From Neckera pumila (Eukaryota; Streptophyta; Bryopsida; Hypnales; Neckeraceae), in assembly GCA_963969595.1 (NCBI GenBank), contig OZ018408.1:1116001-1180000 (forward strand): 64,000 nucleotides of DNA, read 5' to 3'. A program made the position numbers and the translations under genes. The number at the start of each line of letters is the position of its first letter. The stretch's first letter is position 1. Below the pieces are notes generated by a model, which saw only the letters and a program-made list of their open reading frames with translations, did no database searches and was not told the origin of the DNA. Of this stretch, positions 27,543 through 39,569 are shown piece by piece.

Positions 27543-27650
27543 TTGCAATTAAAACAATGTGTACATTCTTCATTCTACAATCGTTTTGCAACTAAAACAA
27601 TATTTAATACTTCATTCTACAATTCCTTTGCAACTAAAACAATATATTGA
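27543..27650 (+). repeat. 42-43-bp tandem repeat, about 2.5 copies
   Basis: Units start at 27543, 27586 and 27628. Each begins TTGCAA(C/T)TAAAACAAT and includes CTTCATTCTACAAT. The last unit is partial. Confidence 0.8.
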
Positions 27651-29338
27651 TGATGTAAAACAATGACACAAACGATGAAGTAAGATTTGGTGCAAATAGA
27701 GAGGCCTGCAGTCGCAGCATGGTTGTATAGGACACTTAGTTGCATTTTAGCTAGTTGTGGTGTCTTCTTCTAGTGCCGTAGGGGCAAACTATTCTTGTCT
27801 TTTTGGACTCTATTGTGGTTCTTTTGGACTCCTTACACAGTTGCAATGGTAAACCAACAATGTTCTTTCAATTAGTGGAACACTAAAAGAACCTTTGGCT
27901 ATATATGTAAGTCAGTATCTTTTAAATTCTAACGTTTTTCTCAAAGATTGTTTTTTGTCTATATGTTAAGCTTTGATTCATCCAATTGAATTAGTGATGT
28001 AAAAGTTTCAAAACTTTTTGTTTTACAAGTAATCATTTCATCATCTTGAGAAAATAACTTTTATGTTGTACAAATAAAGATTGTAACACACAATAGATTG
28101 AGTGACATAAACCTACATCCACTAGGAAAACAAAATTCAAACAAAAATACATAAAAATTCTAATTATCGACGTTATTGAATTGGAAAAAAATGGTTACAA
28201 CAGAGTTTCTTAACCTTGAAATAATGTCTACTATATTTGCATTCATTCTTTTATAAAAAAGTTTCACATAGTTGACTTTGTCTGTTAGTGGAATTATATC
28301 CATCGGCCAATCACAATGTGTCGGCCCAGGTGCCCATCAGTCAATCTTCATAATGAGCCTCATTACGTAAACAAGGGTTGATAAATGTCACGAAGGGCTC
28401 AAACTATGATAGATAATCTGCTTGCTCATAGCCAATCATAGAACGCCATGGTGGAGAGAATTCTTGGTCATGACTGTTACGTAATAAAACTTGAGTAAAG
28501 ACACTTTGTCAGCCCTCGGACTATGGAAAGATTTGCCTCATCCACAAGTGGGGGGCTACCGTTTACCGCGGAGTGGTGCCGTTTTTTCTAATTTTTCTCA
28601 AAAATAATATTTCAAATTTTTAGAAATACCTATAAATAATTTCTTAAATTTCAACATCTTCCAGATTTTCCCGAGTTATTTACAAAACTGACCTACACGT
28701 ACAATAGTCTAATCCTTTTGTTCCACATTTGTGCAGTTTTGTTTCCCCCCCCTCCAATGATCCCAGAATGGTCATACCGGAAATCGCGGGAACACTATTC
28801 CCGTGGGACAGGAGGGGCTATTACCGCAATTTTTTTTCTTGTAAAATCAAAGACATAAAATTGGAGGAGAAAAAAGTTTTTTTGCTCCCAATTTTTTTTA
28901 ACCTATTGCACTACTTGCTACCCTACTATGCAATTGCAATTACAGCCATTGCTAATTCCTGGCTTTTGGCAGGGTTTGAATTGCTAAGTGATGGACAAAA
29001 GTTTCATAAATTGGCGATTTGTGAGACAATTTTATGTGCAATTGTTCAATCTGAAATGTTGTGCAATTTTGGTGTTGTTTTGGAAAAAACTTTGAACTTT
29101 GTGTGAATGACAAAGTTTGTCACTAACAAGGGAGTTGAATCCTTCTTGCAAATTACAAGACTGCCCAAAATGCAGTGTTAGTGTTTTGCACACAATGCAA
29201 ATAAGCCACATTAGTATAAATGGTTAGAGTTTCCCAAAATCAGTCACAAAGGCAACTCCAGTTCGCTAGTGCGCTTGCAGCAGATTCTCACAGCAGCCCC
29301 GATACAAGAAAATCTTCCCCACCGAAGTTACAAATGTC

Positions 29339-29425
29339 TTCCAATAAACCACCATCAAGGAAACCAGTATTCCAATAAACCACCGTCAAGGAAACCAGTA
29401 TTCCAATAAACCACCGTCAAGGAAA
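29339..29425 (+). repeat. 31-bp tandem repeat, nearly three copies
   Basis: Units at 29339-29369, 29370-29400 and 29401-29425 (truncated), each beginning TTCCAATAAACCACC. The first differs from the second by one base. It lies just downstream of the hAT transposase relic and may belong to that element. Confidence 0.92.
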
Positions 29426-29507
29426 TAGAAGTTTGAGCTGCAAAGCAAGCTAAACCTCATGAAAACTAAGGAATCAAAGTGATACACTTACGTCATAAAG
29501 GATACTT

Positions 29508-32500
29508 TCACAAGTCTCCTTGGCGTCCAACTTTCACAATAGATTTCCATGACTGTATTGCCTCTTTGTAAAGAAGATCATCAATGGAAAAATACCGTTG
29601 CCCAAACATACGCACAATAAGGGGCAGGTGCTTCTCCAACCTGTTTCTATGACAAGATTTCAGGAATTTCAAAGTGGAGAAGCATCTCTCATCTGCAATG
29701 GACCCAAGAACCAAACAACACCCAATCTCTGCTAGCTTGAAATACTCCAAAATGAACTTACTCAAGTGGCATCACTCGGATAGTCTGCACCACAATTTGA
29801 TCAACAGATTGACGTTCAAGGGAGGGCTGCAAGCTGCCTCGCAGTTAGACTGCATAGTGATTTTAAACAAACCCTGCTGCAAATCAAGAGCAGAAGCAGA
29901 GAGCATTGCAAGGACCGTATGGGGCTGGCCGCCTTCATACAAAGGCTTGCCTCCGCTCACAGCTTTACATTCATTGTAGACCTGTTTCAGAACCACCAAA
30001 TGATGGGCAAAAATGGCCTCAGCTCCTTGTTGTCTCCAGTACTGAGGATAGATTACGCCAAAGGCATCGAGGAGCTCCTGTTGTGGAAAGCGGCGGTCTA
30101 ACTCATTGGAGAGAGACTGTGCTATGTCTGCGCCCCTCAAATCCTTAATGCAACAAACAGGTTAAGAACAAGTGAAGCCACGAAATTGAAGACCTGCTGT
30201 TTCAGAATCGGAGGTCCAGAATTTGAAGCCTAGAAGAAAGTCAAGAAACAAAACTAAGGAAAATGCAAACAATAAAGTCATGAAAGAAAACAAAATGCAA
30301 ACAACAAAGCAAAGAACAACAAATGCAAAGCAAAGACTGAAAAGAGAAAGAAAAGAAAAAAAAAAAAAAAAAAAAATGCAAAGAAAAAAAGAAACACCAA
30401 CCTGAGAACTGCCTCTCGATGTTGTCCTGCAGGCGGTGATAATCCTGCTAGGTTACAAAGATGTGCTCGCCGGTTACCTTGTCATGGCAACGAGCATACA
30501 CCGTCATGATGGAGAGGTCCCAAAACAAGTGTGCAACTCCAGAATCTCTCGGAACCTCTTTCCACCGCAATGGAATTTCAGGGCACTATAGTGTAATGAG
30601 GTCATTATACCAAGGGAAATCTTGCTTGTTGTAAGCAGTTGCCCCATCAATGAACAACCTCACCACTTCTTGTTGGCACACTTTTACAACTTGCAAGCAT
30701 GGTTGTCATATTGGACAGAATTTTACTGTTCACGGACGAATCGGATGAATCTGCGTTGACTGGCTGCAAACTTTGGAGGCCAATAACTTTTGGAAAAATT
30801 GTCCAAATTGGGCGTGTGATATGTTTTTTGGCATTTACAGTTTTTATAAATGCCGAAAAACATATCACATGCCCAATTTGGACAATTTTTCTAAAAGTTA
30901 TTGGCCTCCAAAGTTTGCAGCTAGTCAACGCAGATTCATCCGATTTGTCCGTGAATAGTAAAATTCTGTTCGATATGACAACCATGCTTGCAAGAAGTCA
31001 CAGATGAAGATGTCTCGTGACTGCGAGAGTTTAATCAAACAGTGTACCGCATTTCCTAGCGGAATGAAACAAGCAAGTGACAACAAGACTTCTACATCTG
31101 CAAGGAGGTCAAAGATGTCACCAACACTCGCCACTGATTTGTGCCCAGGTCTAGGTGTCATGTCCACCCCAATTTTCACAAGCAAGGTTGTGAACTCCGA
31201 CATGATGCGCTGCGCAGGACTGCGCATTGAAATCCACCTCGTCTCTACATTACGAACCATCTTACGCCCCTTAGTTTCCATGAGATTAGCCAACTTTTGC
31301 AATTTAGCGTGCCTTTTGCTGCTGCAGCAGAAATACGTATACACTGATTGAAACAAGCCCTCCAGTCTAGAAACCATCGGGTATTTGCTCAATGTCTCCA
31401 CAACCAAGTTGATTCTGTGGCTCACACAACTAGCTTCCAAAGTAAAGGGAGACCACTTTTCCTTGATCTGGGTTGTAACTCCTGTCTTTGGACCCTGAAA
31501 GGTATTCATACCATCAGCACTGAAACAAACCACTTTAGCAGCGATTTCCTTGTATGTCAAACTGCCCTCATCGAGCAAAGCATGCATGATAACAGTAACC
31601 AAGGTGTCCGCAGTGCCGCCATCAGACAGGCAAGAAAGATGCAACAAATGCGGCACCCTTTTCCAACTCTCCATTGCATATACGTGAACTTCGATCCAAG
31701 AGGTCTGATTGACAACAGTGACCTCATCGATACTAATGGAGATGATTCTAGCTGATTGCACCACACTCTTCAAGGCAGTTAGAACAGTGGCATGCATGTA
31801 CTCAGACATTTCTCAACCTCTAGTTTTCGACTAGTGCTTACGCGGCAAATTTTTAACTTTCAAGTGTCTAAGCAAGAATTGTTGTCTCTCATAATTGCAC
31901 ATAGGTCTACCATGAGTGAGAAGTTGAAACAGAGTTGAGAATTGTACCCCTTTCTGTTTGAACTCACCCTCCAAACCAATGCTGAGTTGATCAGCCACAG
32001 TGCAACCTTGTTTGCATGCAGCCTGGAGCTTGCAGAGCTTGATGTGCTTGCAATCCGACTTCACAAACGTATAGCCCTTCTTCAAGTGCGCCAATGGCAC
32101 CCCATCCTCCCGACACACCCTCTTACCTTCATGCTTCTCTAAATTATCGAGTTTGGTAACTAGAGGCTTCCTCCGGCCAGTGATTGCGGTGCAGCTCTGC
32201 CACACCACCGCACTGAGATTGCCGTTACTGTCCAACTTGCCCTCCGCCCAAGCAAATTGGCAAGCCCAAACTTCTTGCCAACGTCGCGTAATCGTTGTGG
32301 GAGCAACTCTGTGCCTCTTGCGTGCATTCGGAGCTCGTTCTTCCTTGGTCACCGCATCTGTATCTGCATGAGAATCCAGAGGGGATGCAACAGTGGCTTC
32401 AGATGGAGGTTGAAGTCCAGGAGATCGGGAGAGTGATTGAGACAAGCGTGTCTCTGAAATGTGGATGATGTCCGCATCCATTGGCGCGGCACCACAAGCA

Positions 32501-32604
32501 TTGCTCGGACTCGGCAAGTACTTTCCAACGCCATTGCTGTTTCTACTCGAGCCGAAGCATCGAACACAGAAGTTTGCAAGTAACTTCAACCGCCACGGTG
32601 CCAT
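29508..32604 (-). pseudogene. hAT-superfamily transposase relic
   Basis: Read on the - strand. The N-terminal part (32604-31834) has a KRHRV basic patch and a zinc-finger-like W..QFAW...VWQSC region. The RNase-H-like catalytic part (31809-30995) has SISIDE, CFSADGMNTFQGPKTG, VSHRINLVVETLS and VETRWISM. The reading resumes past a foldback insertion from 30689, and a probable A-rich intron lies at about 30401-30144. The C-terminal dimerisation region is near 29700-29600 (IADERCFSTLKFLKSCHRNRLEKHL). In-frame stops sit at 31831-31833, 31813-31815, 30586-30588, 30448-30450 and 29772-29774. Family assignment comes from the ERCFS..K dimerisation block and DDE-like order. The element's own terminal repeats were not found. 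Confidence 0.85.
30698..30986. mobile_element. 289-bp foldback element inserted in the hAT transposase
   Basis: Two arms of about 140 bases are near-perfect reverse complements (CATGGTTGTCATAT...ATATGACAACCATG) around a spacer of about 10 bases near 30837-30846. Direct copies of CTTGCAAG flank it (30690-30697 and 30987-30994). Removing the element and one copy rejoins the transposase frame (DFLQ to VVKV), so 8 bp is the duplication size, as for hAT elements. The CATGG terminus also fits hAT ends. A mirror-image open frame on each strand is only a by-product of the palindrome. Confidence 0.92.
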
Positions 32605-34204
32605 CGTGAGCTTCCAACCTGCATAGAGACAAAACAGAGAGGCAAGATCCGCGAAGAGTTCTGATCGCCAAGCACGAAGAACAAGAGATCGAAGACTAGA
32701 CTACCAACAGAAGCACATGAAACCGCAAGGCGCAAGGAAATCGAAGTAAGAACAGCAGCACATGAAACAGCAAATAGGGAGCAAGGAAACCAGAGCTTGC
32801 AAGCGGGAAACCAAATCGACACCACAATGCACAACGCACTGAACGCAGGTGACAATGAAGGCGCAGAAGGCATGATTAAAAAGAATGGCCGAAAGCCCAA
32901 AACCATTGCGCCGCGCCACCGCCTTGCAATTCCTGAATCACCAACAGCTCCCTGCACTTCTGCACTCCTGCAGCTAATCTCTCCCAGCATCCACCATTTC
33001 CCAATCGCATTGAATGCCAGGAGACCAATGCGTGCTTCCCAAATTTCAAAAGCAACCTGAAAGTGGCACAGTGGGACGTCGAGAAATTGGAATTGGCAAC
33101 ACACATTGCCAAGAGAAGTTCCATTAAAAACTAAGTTGCGCTCAAGGCACAAATCTCAAGCAGGAGGGAAGAAGCAAAGGTGGGGATTCACCCATAGTGG
33201 CATCAAGCATTGAAGACAAGAATCTCTCTTATAAATGCAAAATTGCAAATACGAAAAAACAAGTTCTGAAGTGTGCTTGCTATAGCGCCATCTGCAAGGG
33301 AGAAGGAAACCCTGGTACCCCTGCTAAATGGATGATAGAGATGTCGCCGCCCGACTCCATCCCAACAGCCCAGGTTGCGGTACAACTACCCCCAATGAAA
33401 TCCTAGCTGATGAATGCTAAGAAGGTACTGGATGAAAAAAAAATTGCAAATGAACAGTCCAGGTCCTTCGTGGTTTTGCTCAAAAAAAAATTGGAAACCC
33501 AATTTATATTATAAGGATTTCGCAAGCCTTTTTTTTTGGTAAAAAGAAAGCGATTTTTAGCCAGTTTAATAATCGCTGCCCCCCTCGTCATCATGCACTG
33601 CCTTGGATTTTCTTCATTTGTTTGATGTTTCAGAGTGTTTCTTGCACCAGGTTCAAGCTCCTTACAATCAGCATCATTTCCTTTTGTCCATCAACATAAT
33701 GTTGTAGATGTCGGTTCTCTCTTCTTTTTCAATCTCTTGTCCAAATAAAAAGTTTGATTTGGGTTTAGGTCTTTTGGAATATCGTACTCAATGTTTGGTT
33801 ACCTCTACCCCAACAACAGAGATTGCTGTAGTAAGCTTTCTGGACATAGCTTCGAATGAATTGAAGATGAAATTAATACAAAAAGTTGACCTAATAAGGG
33901 AATTTCCTTCTAACAAATTTGATGATTACATAGGGTTTTGTTGCACTGTGACAATATAATAAAAATATAAAAAAGTGTACTTGAATAGTAGTACTTGAAA
34001 TTGTAGCAATTAATAAGGTGTGATAAAACCCTTTTTACACTAATCAAAGTCCTTGATATAGTCCCATTTTGTATAAGCTTACAACAACTTGTGCCACACC
34101 GTAACTAGATGAGAGTGTAACTTAGAGTAGACTAGTGTGCCTTGTATCATTGTCACAACCAAAACGATAGGAAAAGTTGTTTTTTATTTATTTTTATTGA
34201 TATA
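32605..34204. other. 5' flank of hAT relic and adjoining spacer
   Basis: No host gene is visible. 32605-33420 looks like leader DNA of the hAT relic: fairly GC-rich, with open frames on both strands but no recognisable protein. After about 33420 the DNA turns AT-rich and contains no recognised feature. Confidence 0.4.
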
Positions 34205-34465
34205 AAAACTTCAAGAATTCAATAACTTTCACACCGTCATTCCAAACGCCACAAAGCAAAGTCCGTCCACCCCTTCTAGCCAAGAGCTTTCCACCGCTAC
34301 CAAGAACGCGACCAAAATCAAAGTAAAAGTAATTTTCTAATTTTTTGATCCATGAATAGTTTGAAATTCAATAACTTCTGCACCATAGGTCCAAACGTCA
34401 TGAAACCAAGTTCGTGCACCCCTCCTCGTCGAGAGCTTTCCAACGGTACCAAGCACACAGCCAGG
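34205..34465 (+). repeat. Divergent tandem duplication
   Basis: Two related units of about 120-150 bp. Each has ...TTCAATAACTT.CACC..., CCAAACG.CA, ...CACCCCT.CT..., AGAGCTTTCCA.CG.TACCAAG. The second unit (about 34355-34465) continues into GAATAGTTCGGGAGATCTCAACAT. A related block occurs at 63410-63480, so this is a dispersed repeat. Confidence 0.65.
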
Positions 34466-35046
34466 CGATGAATAGTTCGGGAGATCTCAACATAACAAAA
34501 CAAACAATTTAGGTCTCTAAATATAGGTAAAAAAACCATGCTAACTTAATGTATGGATTTTTAACTGCGTGCTGCCGTTCCTAAAAGGTGCGGTGCAAGA
34601 TGCGTGCAAGAACAGAGGATGTGATATTACAGAATGTGATATTAAGGAGGTCTGTGTTCAATATATCTATACGAGTGTGTGCTCCTGTTCAATTAGGGTT
34701 TAAGGCGCTTCTTCGAGCTTACTCCTTCTCCGTTCCGGGGCATTCTCAGCTTAGCGATTCGTCCTATCCGGACGCTGGCGAATGATCCTTTTGTGAAGAA
34801 CTATGCTGATGAGTGGGTGAATAGTTTGCTCTCACCCTGCCTGCTCTTGTGACCGCGAAGATTTAGTTTCCCATCAGGGTTTAAGCGAGATTTTCAGGGG
34901 CGGTGTTCGTGGATTATCAGAGGTTTGGGGTGCAAGAGCATGAGAGCAACTGAAGGCGCGAGATGGATGCATCAAGCTTGGGACCGGATGATGGGAGTTG
35001 AGAGTGAACAGAGATTGGATTGTTTTGGCGTTGGCGAGGATTGGAT
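34466..35046 (+). promoter_or_regulatory. Upstream region of the TWINKLE gene
   Basis: Probable promoter and 5' UTR, inferred from position. GC content rises from about 34560, and AGGGTTTAA occurs twice (near 34695 and 34877), a motif common upstream of plant housekeeping genes. I could not place a TATA box or start site with confidence. Confidence 0.4.
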
Positions 35047-37505
35047 ATGGCGTTTGGAGGCCCAGTGGCTGGGCCAGCAGCTGGCTGTTTCCAAGTGCGA
35101 GGTGTGCTACGGCTATCGATCCCCCTATCTCGTTGTGCTTTCCCTCCTCGAGCGCTCGTGTCGCCATTGAAGCCGCCACCAGGATGCAGCTCTTGTTTGC
35201 TTTTGAGGCTGCTGCCGCGCTTTCACGGGCTTCAGGGCGGGAGAGACTTGCTTCGTTTTCAGCCCCGTTCTCCTCTCACTTCTTCTTTTCGCAATTTGAT
35301 GTCGGTAAGGGCTAGGGCGGAAGTGCCGGCGGCCGTCGTGAAGCCCGTGGAGGAGCAGCTCGTGCGAAAAGGGATCCTGTTGCCCTCATACAGTCCTGGC
35401 ACGAAGCGTGGAATTTGCCCTGAATGCCAAGGCGGCTCTTCAGGGGAGTTTTCCTTGGCGGTGACGATTCCAGAAGAACACGGAGAACCCGCAATTTGGA
35501 TATGTCATCGAGCGAAGTGTGGGTGGAAAGGGAGTACGTGGAGGAGTCCTTCATCAGCCTATGGGAATGGAGCTCACAAAGTGGTGAAGATGACGAGGCG
35601 GCCGGGCGTGCAGAAAGAGCACACACCGGAGAGCCTGAGGCTGGAGGCAGTGCAGCCGCAGGTCATGAGTTATTTCAAGAAACGGGGGTTGTCGGAAGCA
35701 ACGGTCCGTGAAAACAACGTGGCACAGCATCGGATCAACGCCAACGACGTCGCCATTGCGTTCCCATATGTGCAGGATGGGAAGATTGTGAATTGCAAGT
35801 ACCGTGATGGCAACAAGCGGTTTTGGCAAGTCAAAGACTCCCTGAAGGTATAGCAGGGATTTTATGGATTGCATCACTTTGCACTGTATCGAATTATTAA
35901 ACACATTGAATCATGTTAGTAAGTTTCAGACATCTTTGAATGCGATGTTCTCCACAGTGAATGCTTGGAACGGTGAATGCGTATGTCCAAGTGGCAGTTT
36001 GGTGGTGGACAGTGAGTTTTTGCATTATCTTTCATGTTAATCATTCCTCGGGGCCTAAGATACCTAATTCTCTTGTTGATCATGATAAGGACCGTTTCTA
36101 TGTTTTTGAATGTTGTGAGTGGTCAAGTTAAGCTACATTCGTTTTCACTAGGTCTGAAACCCATTATTGAATCATATCATATTGAATCATGTATATTGTA
36201 TTGTATGGGTTGAAGGTATTGTATGGATTGGATCACATCAAGGGCAATCGAGAGATTGTGATCGTGGAGGGGGAGTTTGATAAGCTGGCCATGTACGAGT
36301 CAGGCATCGCTAATTGTGTGAGTGTGCCTGATGGCGCTCCTGCGAAAGTCTCCGGAGATCAGATTCCCCCTCCAAGCGAGGACAGGAAGTATGAGTATCT
36401 TTGGAACTGCAAAGACTATTTCAAGGACGCCACACGAATCATATTGGCTACCGATTCTGATGAGCCTGGACAAGCACTAGCTGAGGAGCTTGCACGCAGA
36501 CTTGGACGAGAGCGTTGTTGGCGCGTCACGTGGCCGGAAGATGAGACTGGGAAACAATGCAAGGATACTAATGAGGTCCTCACTTCTTTAGGACCCGAAG
36601 CTGTGAAGGACCTTATCAAGACTGCAGAGCTCTTCCCCATTCGAGGCCTTTTTGACTTCCAACAGTTTTTTCGAGAAATCGACGACTATTTCTATCTTCG
36701 CCTGGGTGATGAGCGAGGGGTGTCCACTGGCTGGCGCGGCCTTGATGATATATACAGGGTGGTGCCTGGTGAGCTCACTGTCGTTACAGGAGTCCCGAAT
36801 TCTGGCAAGAGTGAGTGGATCGATGCACTAATCTGTAATTTGAACAGGAATAAGCAGTGGACGTTTGGTCTCTGTTCCATGGAAAACAAGGTGCGTGAGC
36901 ATGCGAGGAAGCTGTTGGAGAAGCACATCCACCGCCCGTTTTTCGATGCGCCGTATGCAAGGTCTAATCCACGTATGAGTAAAGAAGATCTGGAGAATGG
37001 AAAGAAATGGCTGCAAGATTCTTTTTTTCTTATCAGACATGAGGACGAGGAGCTTCCTTCAGTGGATTGGGTACTGAATCTTGCTAAGGCCGCTGTGTTG
37101 CGGCACGGAATTCGTGGGCTTGTGATTGACCCGTATAACGAGCTGGATCATCAGCGTCCTGGGAATCAAACTGAAACAGAGTATGTGAGTCAAATGCTGA
37201 CGAAGATCAAGCGGTTTGCCCAGCACCATGACTGTCATGTCTGGTTTGTTGCACATCCGAGGCAATTGCAAGTTTGGAGAGGCGAAGCACCTGGTCTGTA
37301 CGATATTAGTGGCAGCGCCCATTTCATCAACAAATGCGATAACGGCATAGTTATCCACCGCAACCGAGATGAAAACATGGGTCCTCTTGACCAAGTGAAA
37401 GTGCTCGTGAAGAAAGTTCGCAACAAGGCGGCTGGAACTATTGGTGAAGCCACCTTACGATACAACAGGGTCACTGGAGATTATGAGGATGTGAGGGAGG
37501 CTTAG
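35047..37505 (+). CDS. TWINKLE: TWINKLE-type organellar DNA primase-helicase
   Basis: Replicates organelle DNA by unwinding duplex 5'-3' and, in plants, laying RNA primers. Exons 35047-35847 and 36216-37505, one GT-AG intron, 696 residues (plant homologues about 700). In order: an Arg/Ser/Pro-rich, acid-poor transit peptide (residues 1 to about 95); a zinc ribbon with Cys124, Cys127, Cys153 and Cys158; a primase core; TOPRIM with VEGE near 287 and ATDSDEP near 346-351; Walker A GVPNSGKSE near 459-467; Walker B GLVIDPYNE near 570-577; and the helicase end VRNKAAGTIGEATLRYNR. Human mitochondrial Twinkle lacks a working zinc ribbon, so the cysteines support a primase-competent plant form. An upstream in-frame ATG (35020) and a downstream one (35299) are alternative starts; I chose 35047 for transit-peptide quality. 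No frame damage. Confidence 0.92.
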
Positions 37506-39569
37506 GTGACAGCTCAAGCTCCGAAACCTCTCATTCTCAACTGTACCGTAGTACCGTAGTGGGGATATTTCACCTAAGTTAAGTCTTTCATTTACGGGGG
37601 GTCAGAGCCTGCTTTGCGATTTCCCGATTTGTTACCTACTTGGGCACGACCTGATTCTTCTTTCCTCATAGTATTAACCCCTTTGTAGATTTTTGGAACG
37701 CAATTCTGAAATTGCCTTCTTTAGCTCTGACCACCCCGTGAGACTCTCAAGAAGTTTTGGGGTCAACCATCTGTATCATGTAATTCTTCAACATTTTTCT
37801 AGGAGCCGAGTGAGTGAAGCTTTGACGGAAATTTCTGAGTTACTTATAGCTTCTGAATGCTACTTGTTTGTTTTACGTGTTTCAAACTTGACAAGTCTCG
37901 TGCTGTTTTATGCCTGACCGTTTGTAGGGAACTGGGAGTCATTTAGGGTCTTCACCTCGTCATGGCGATAGTGAAGCTCTTGATTATGAAGTGTTTGATC
38001 AGTGTTAGCAGAAATAGCTGCGTTAGTGTTATGTTGATGTAAAACACCAGAAAGTCGCAAACACGCTTTTGTACGGGAACTGTTTTGGTTCACAGAGAAT
38101 GCATCCGATCATAGAATGAATTCTTCAAGCATTGTTCCAAGCTGTGACTGGGGGGATTTTCAGCCAAACCTGCCAGTGTCCTAACTTTATCATTTTAATC
38201 GGTTATTCTTTGTAGTTTTACTAGCTTTACTTAAAAAACACTTCTCATTCAATACCACAAACTCTCTCAGGCTGAGCTTGAGCAAACCTTGTCCAGTTTC
38301 CCTGTTTTTCAAATGCAAGCCTCCCACAGCAAAAAACTATATTTCCAAGTATTGGGCAGGTGCTTCGCATGCCTGTGCTGTATTGCAAGCCCAAATGCCT
38401 TAAATTACAGATCTGGATGCGCTACGGATTTGATTCCGAGAACCTGCAGTGCCTTCTGTTCTTTCAACCACCTGTCCATCATTTCAGTCAAATGTTCGAA
38501 CCAACTTCTGATTTGTGCTTAACCGCTTAACCTGAAAGGTTAATTAAGACAACCCTTAAAAATTAAAGCAAAGATGCAAGTCTACCAAATTTACAAGTGA
38601 AACTCAACCTTGAAGGGGAGTTCTACATTGAGTCACACTGGAGGAGTTATTGAACTGTATTGTCGCTCAAGCTTGGAGCTTGTATGTAAATGTACTCCTT
38701 GTAGTTGACCTTGCAAAGGTAGCAAAACATGTAAGCTTTATAGAAGCCACTATAAAAGTTTCCAGAAGACTATGGAAGGTTCTACAAGATACTAAAGGAT
38801 TATCAAGGTGTCTGGAAGGTCTTAAATGTTTGTAACAAGTGTGAGGAATACAAGCAGTGGTTTTCTCCCTTTCCTTATATTACTTTTTTTTTGGTATATG
38901 TTGTATTTAATTGTAATGTTGATTACAAGATGCCTTTGTTGTGTAACGTATGATGGAGTGATCTAAGTGGCTTGTATGAGTTTCTCTTCATGTGAAAAAA
39001 TTAGGGTGTAGTGTTAGAAAGGATCGACATTGCGTAGAAGCATTGTCCTCCAAATCCCCCCCACCCACACCCACACCCACAAATGTACTTAGAATCCTAT
39101 TTGGTGGTTTAAGTTCAAGTAGAAGTGAACAATCTGAATAGATTAGTAAGATGAGGAAGAAATTAGATACAAAATACTTCATTGCCTAAAAAGGCTTAAT
39201 AGATCATCATTACCAGCCTTTGGAAATAATTTTGTTATATGTAACATATATCTCTTTGCATGGTTGTGGAGTTATAAATAGTGATTGGAACACGAATACC
39301 ATCCTTCATGACACTAAGTGCCTCCACACATTCCTAGGCTCCTCACTTGCATAAAGAAAAATCATTAGTGAGGGAAACTTCGAGTAGGATGTGAGCAAGG
39401 TTAGAGTCAATGCATGTGGAAATTTGGATGCTTAGGGTGAATAAGATTGTGTTGCATTTTATTTTAATGGCTCAAATTCACCCATTTGGGGACAATAGTT
39501 GTGAATTTCAATGAGACTTGGGCATACTATGAGGAGGTTGATTGCTTGAAAGAAATATGTTGATTGTTT
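37506..39569. other. 3' flank of TWINKLE and spacer
   Basis: Includes the probable 3' UTR of the primase-helicase gene. No other gene recognised. Small C/A repeats (CCCACA)n lie at about 39056-39080. Confidence 0.5.

Larger units (their letters stand above)
23991..28560. other. AT-rich gene-free stretch with small repeats
   Basis: No gene recognised. Contents: T/A homopolymer-rich DNA near 24515-24555; a block at 25611-25730 shared with 56326-56455; a degenerate TTGCAACTCGT/GACTCATTTGC array near 25930-26045; AACAACTA-type degenerate repeats near 27370-27440; and a tandem repeat at 27543-27650. Confidence 0.5.

Noticed and set aside
28729..29106. 125-codon open frame with a hydrophobic middle
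   Set aside because: It begins with TTG rather than ATG, has no recognisable family and lies in AT-rich repeat DNA. The hydrophobic stretch reflects T-rich codons.
29339..29425. CRISPR-like repeat array
   Set aside because: The units are contiguous with no spacers, and this is a plant nuclear genome. A plain tandem repeat.
30699..31007. Open frames on both strands with almost the same protein
   Set aside because: They are mirror images produced by the foldback palindrome, not genes.
32586..33152. 188-codon open frame on the - strand upstream of the hAT relic
   Set aside because: No conserved motif. It overlaps other frames on both strands and is best seen as leader DNA of the element.
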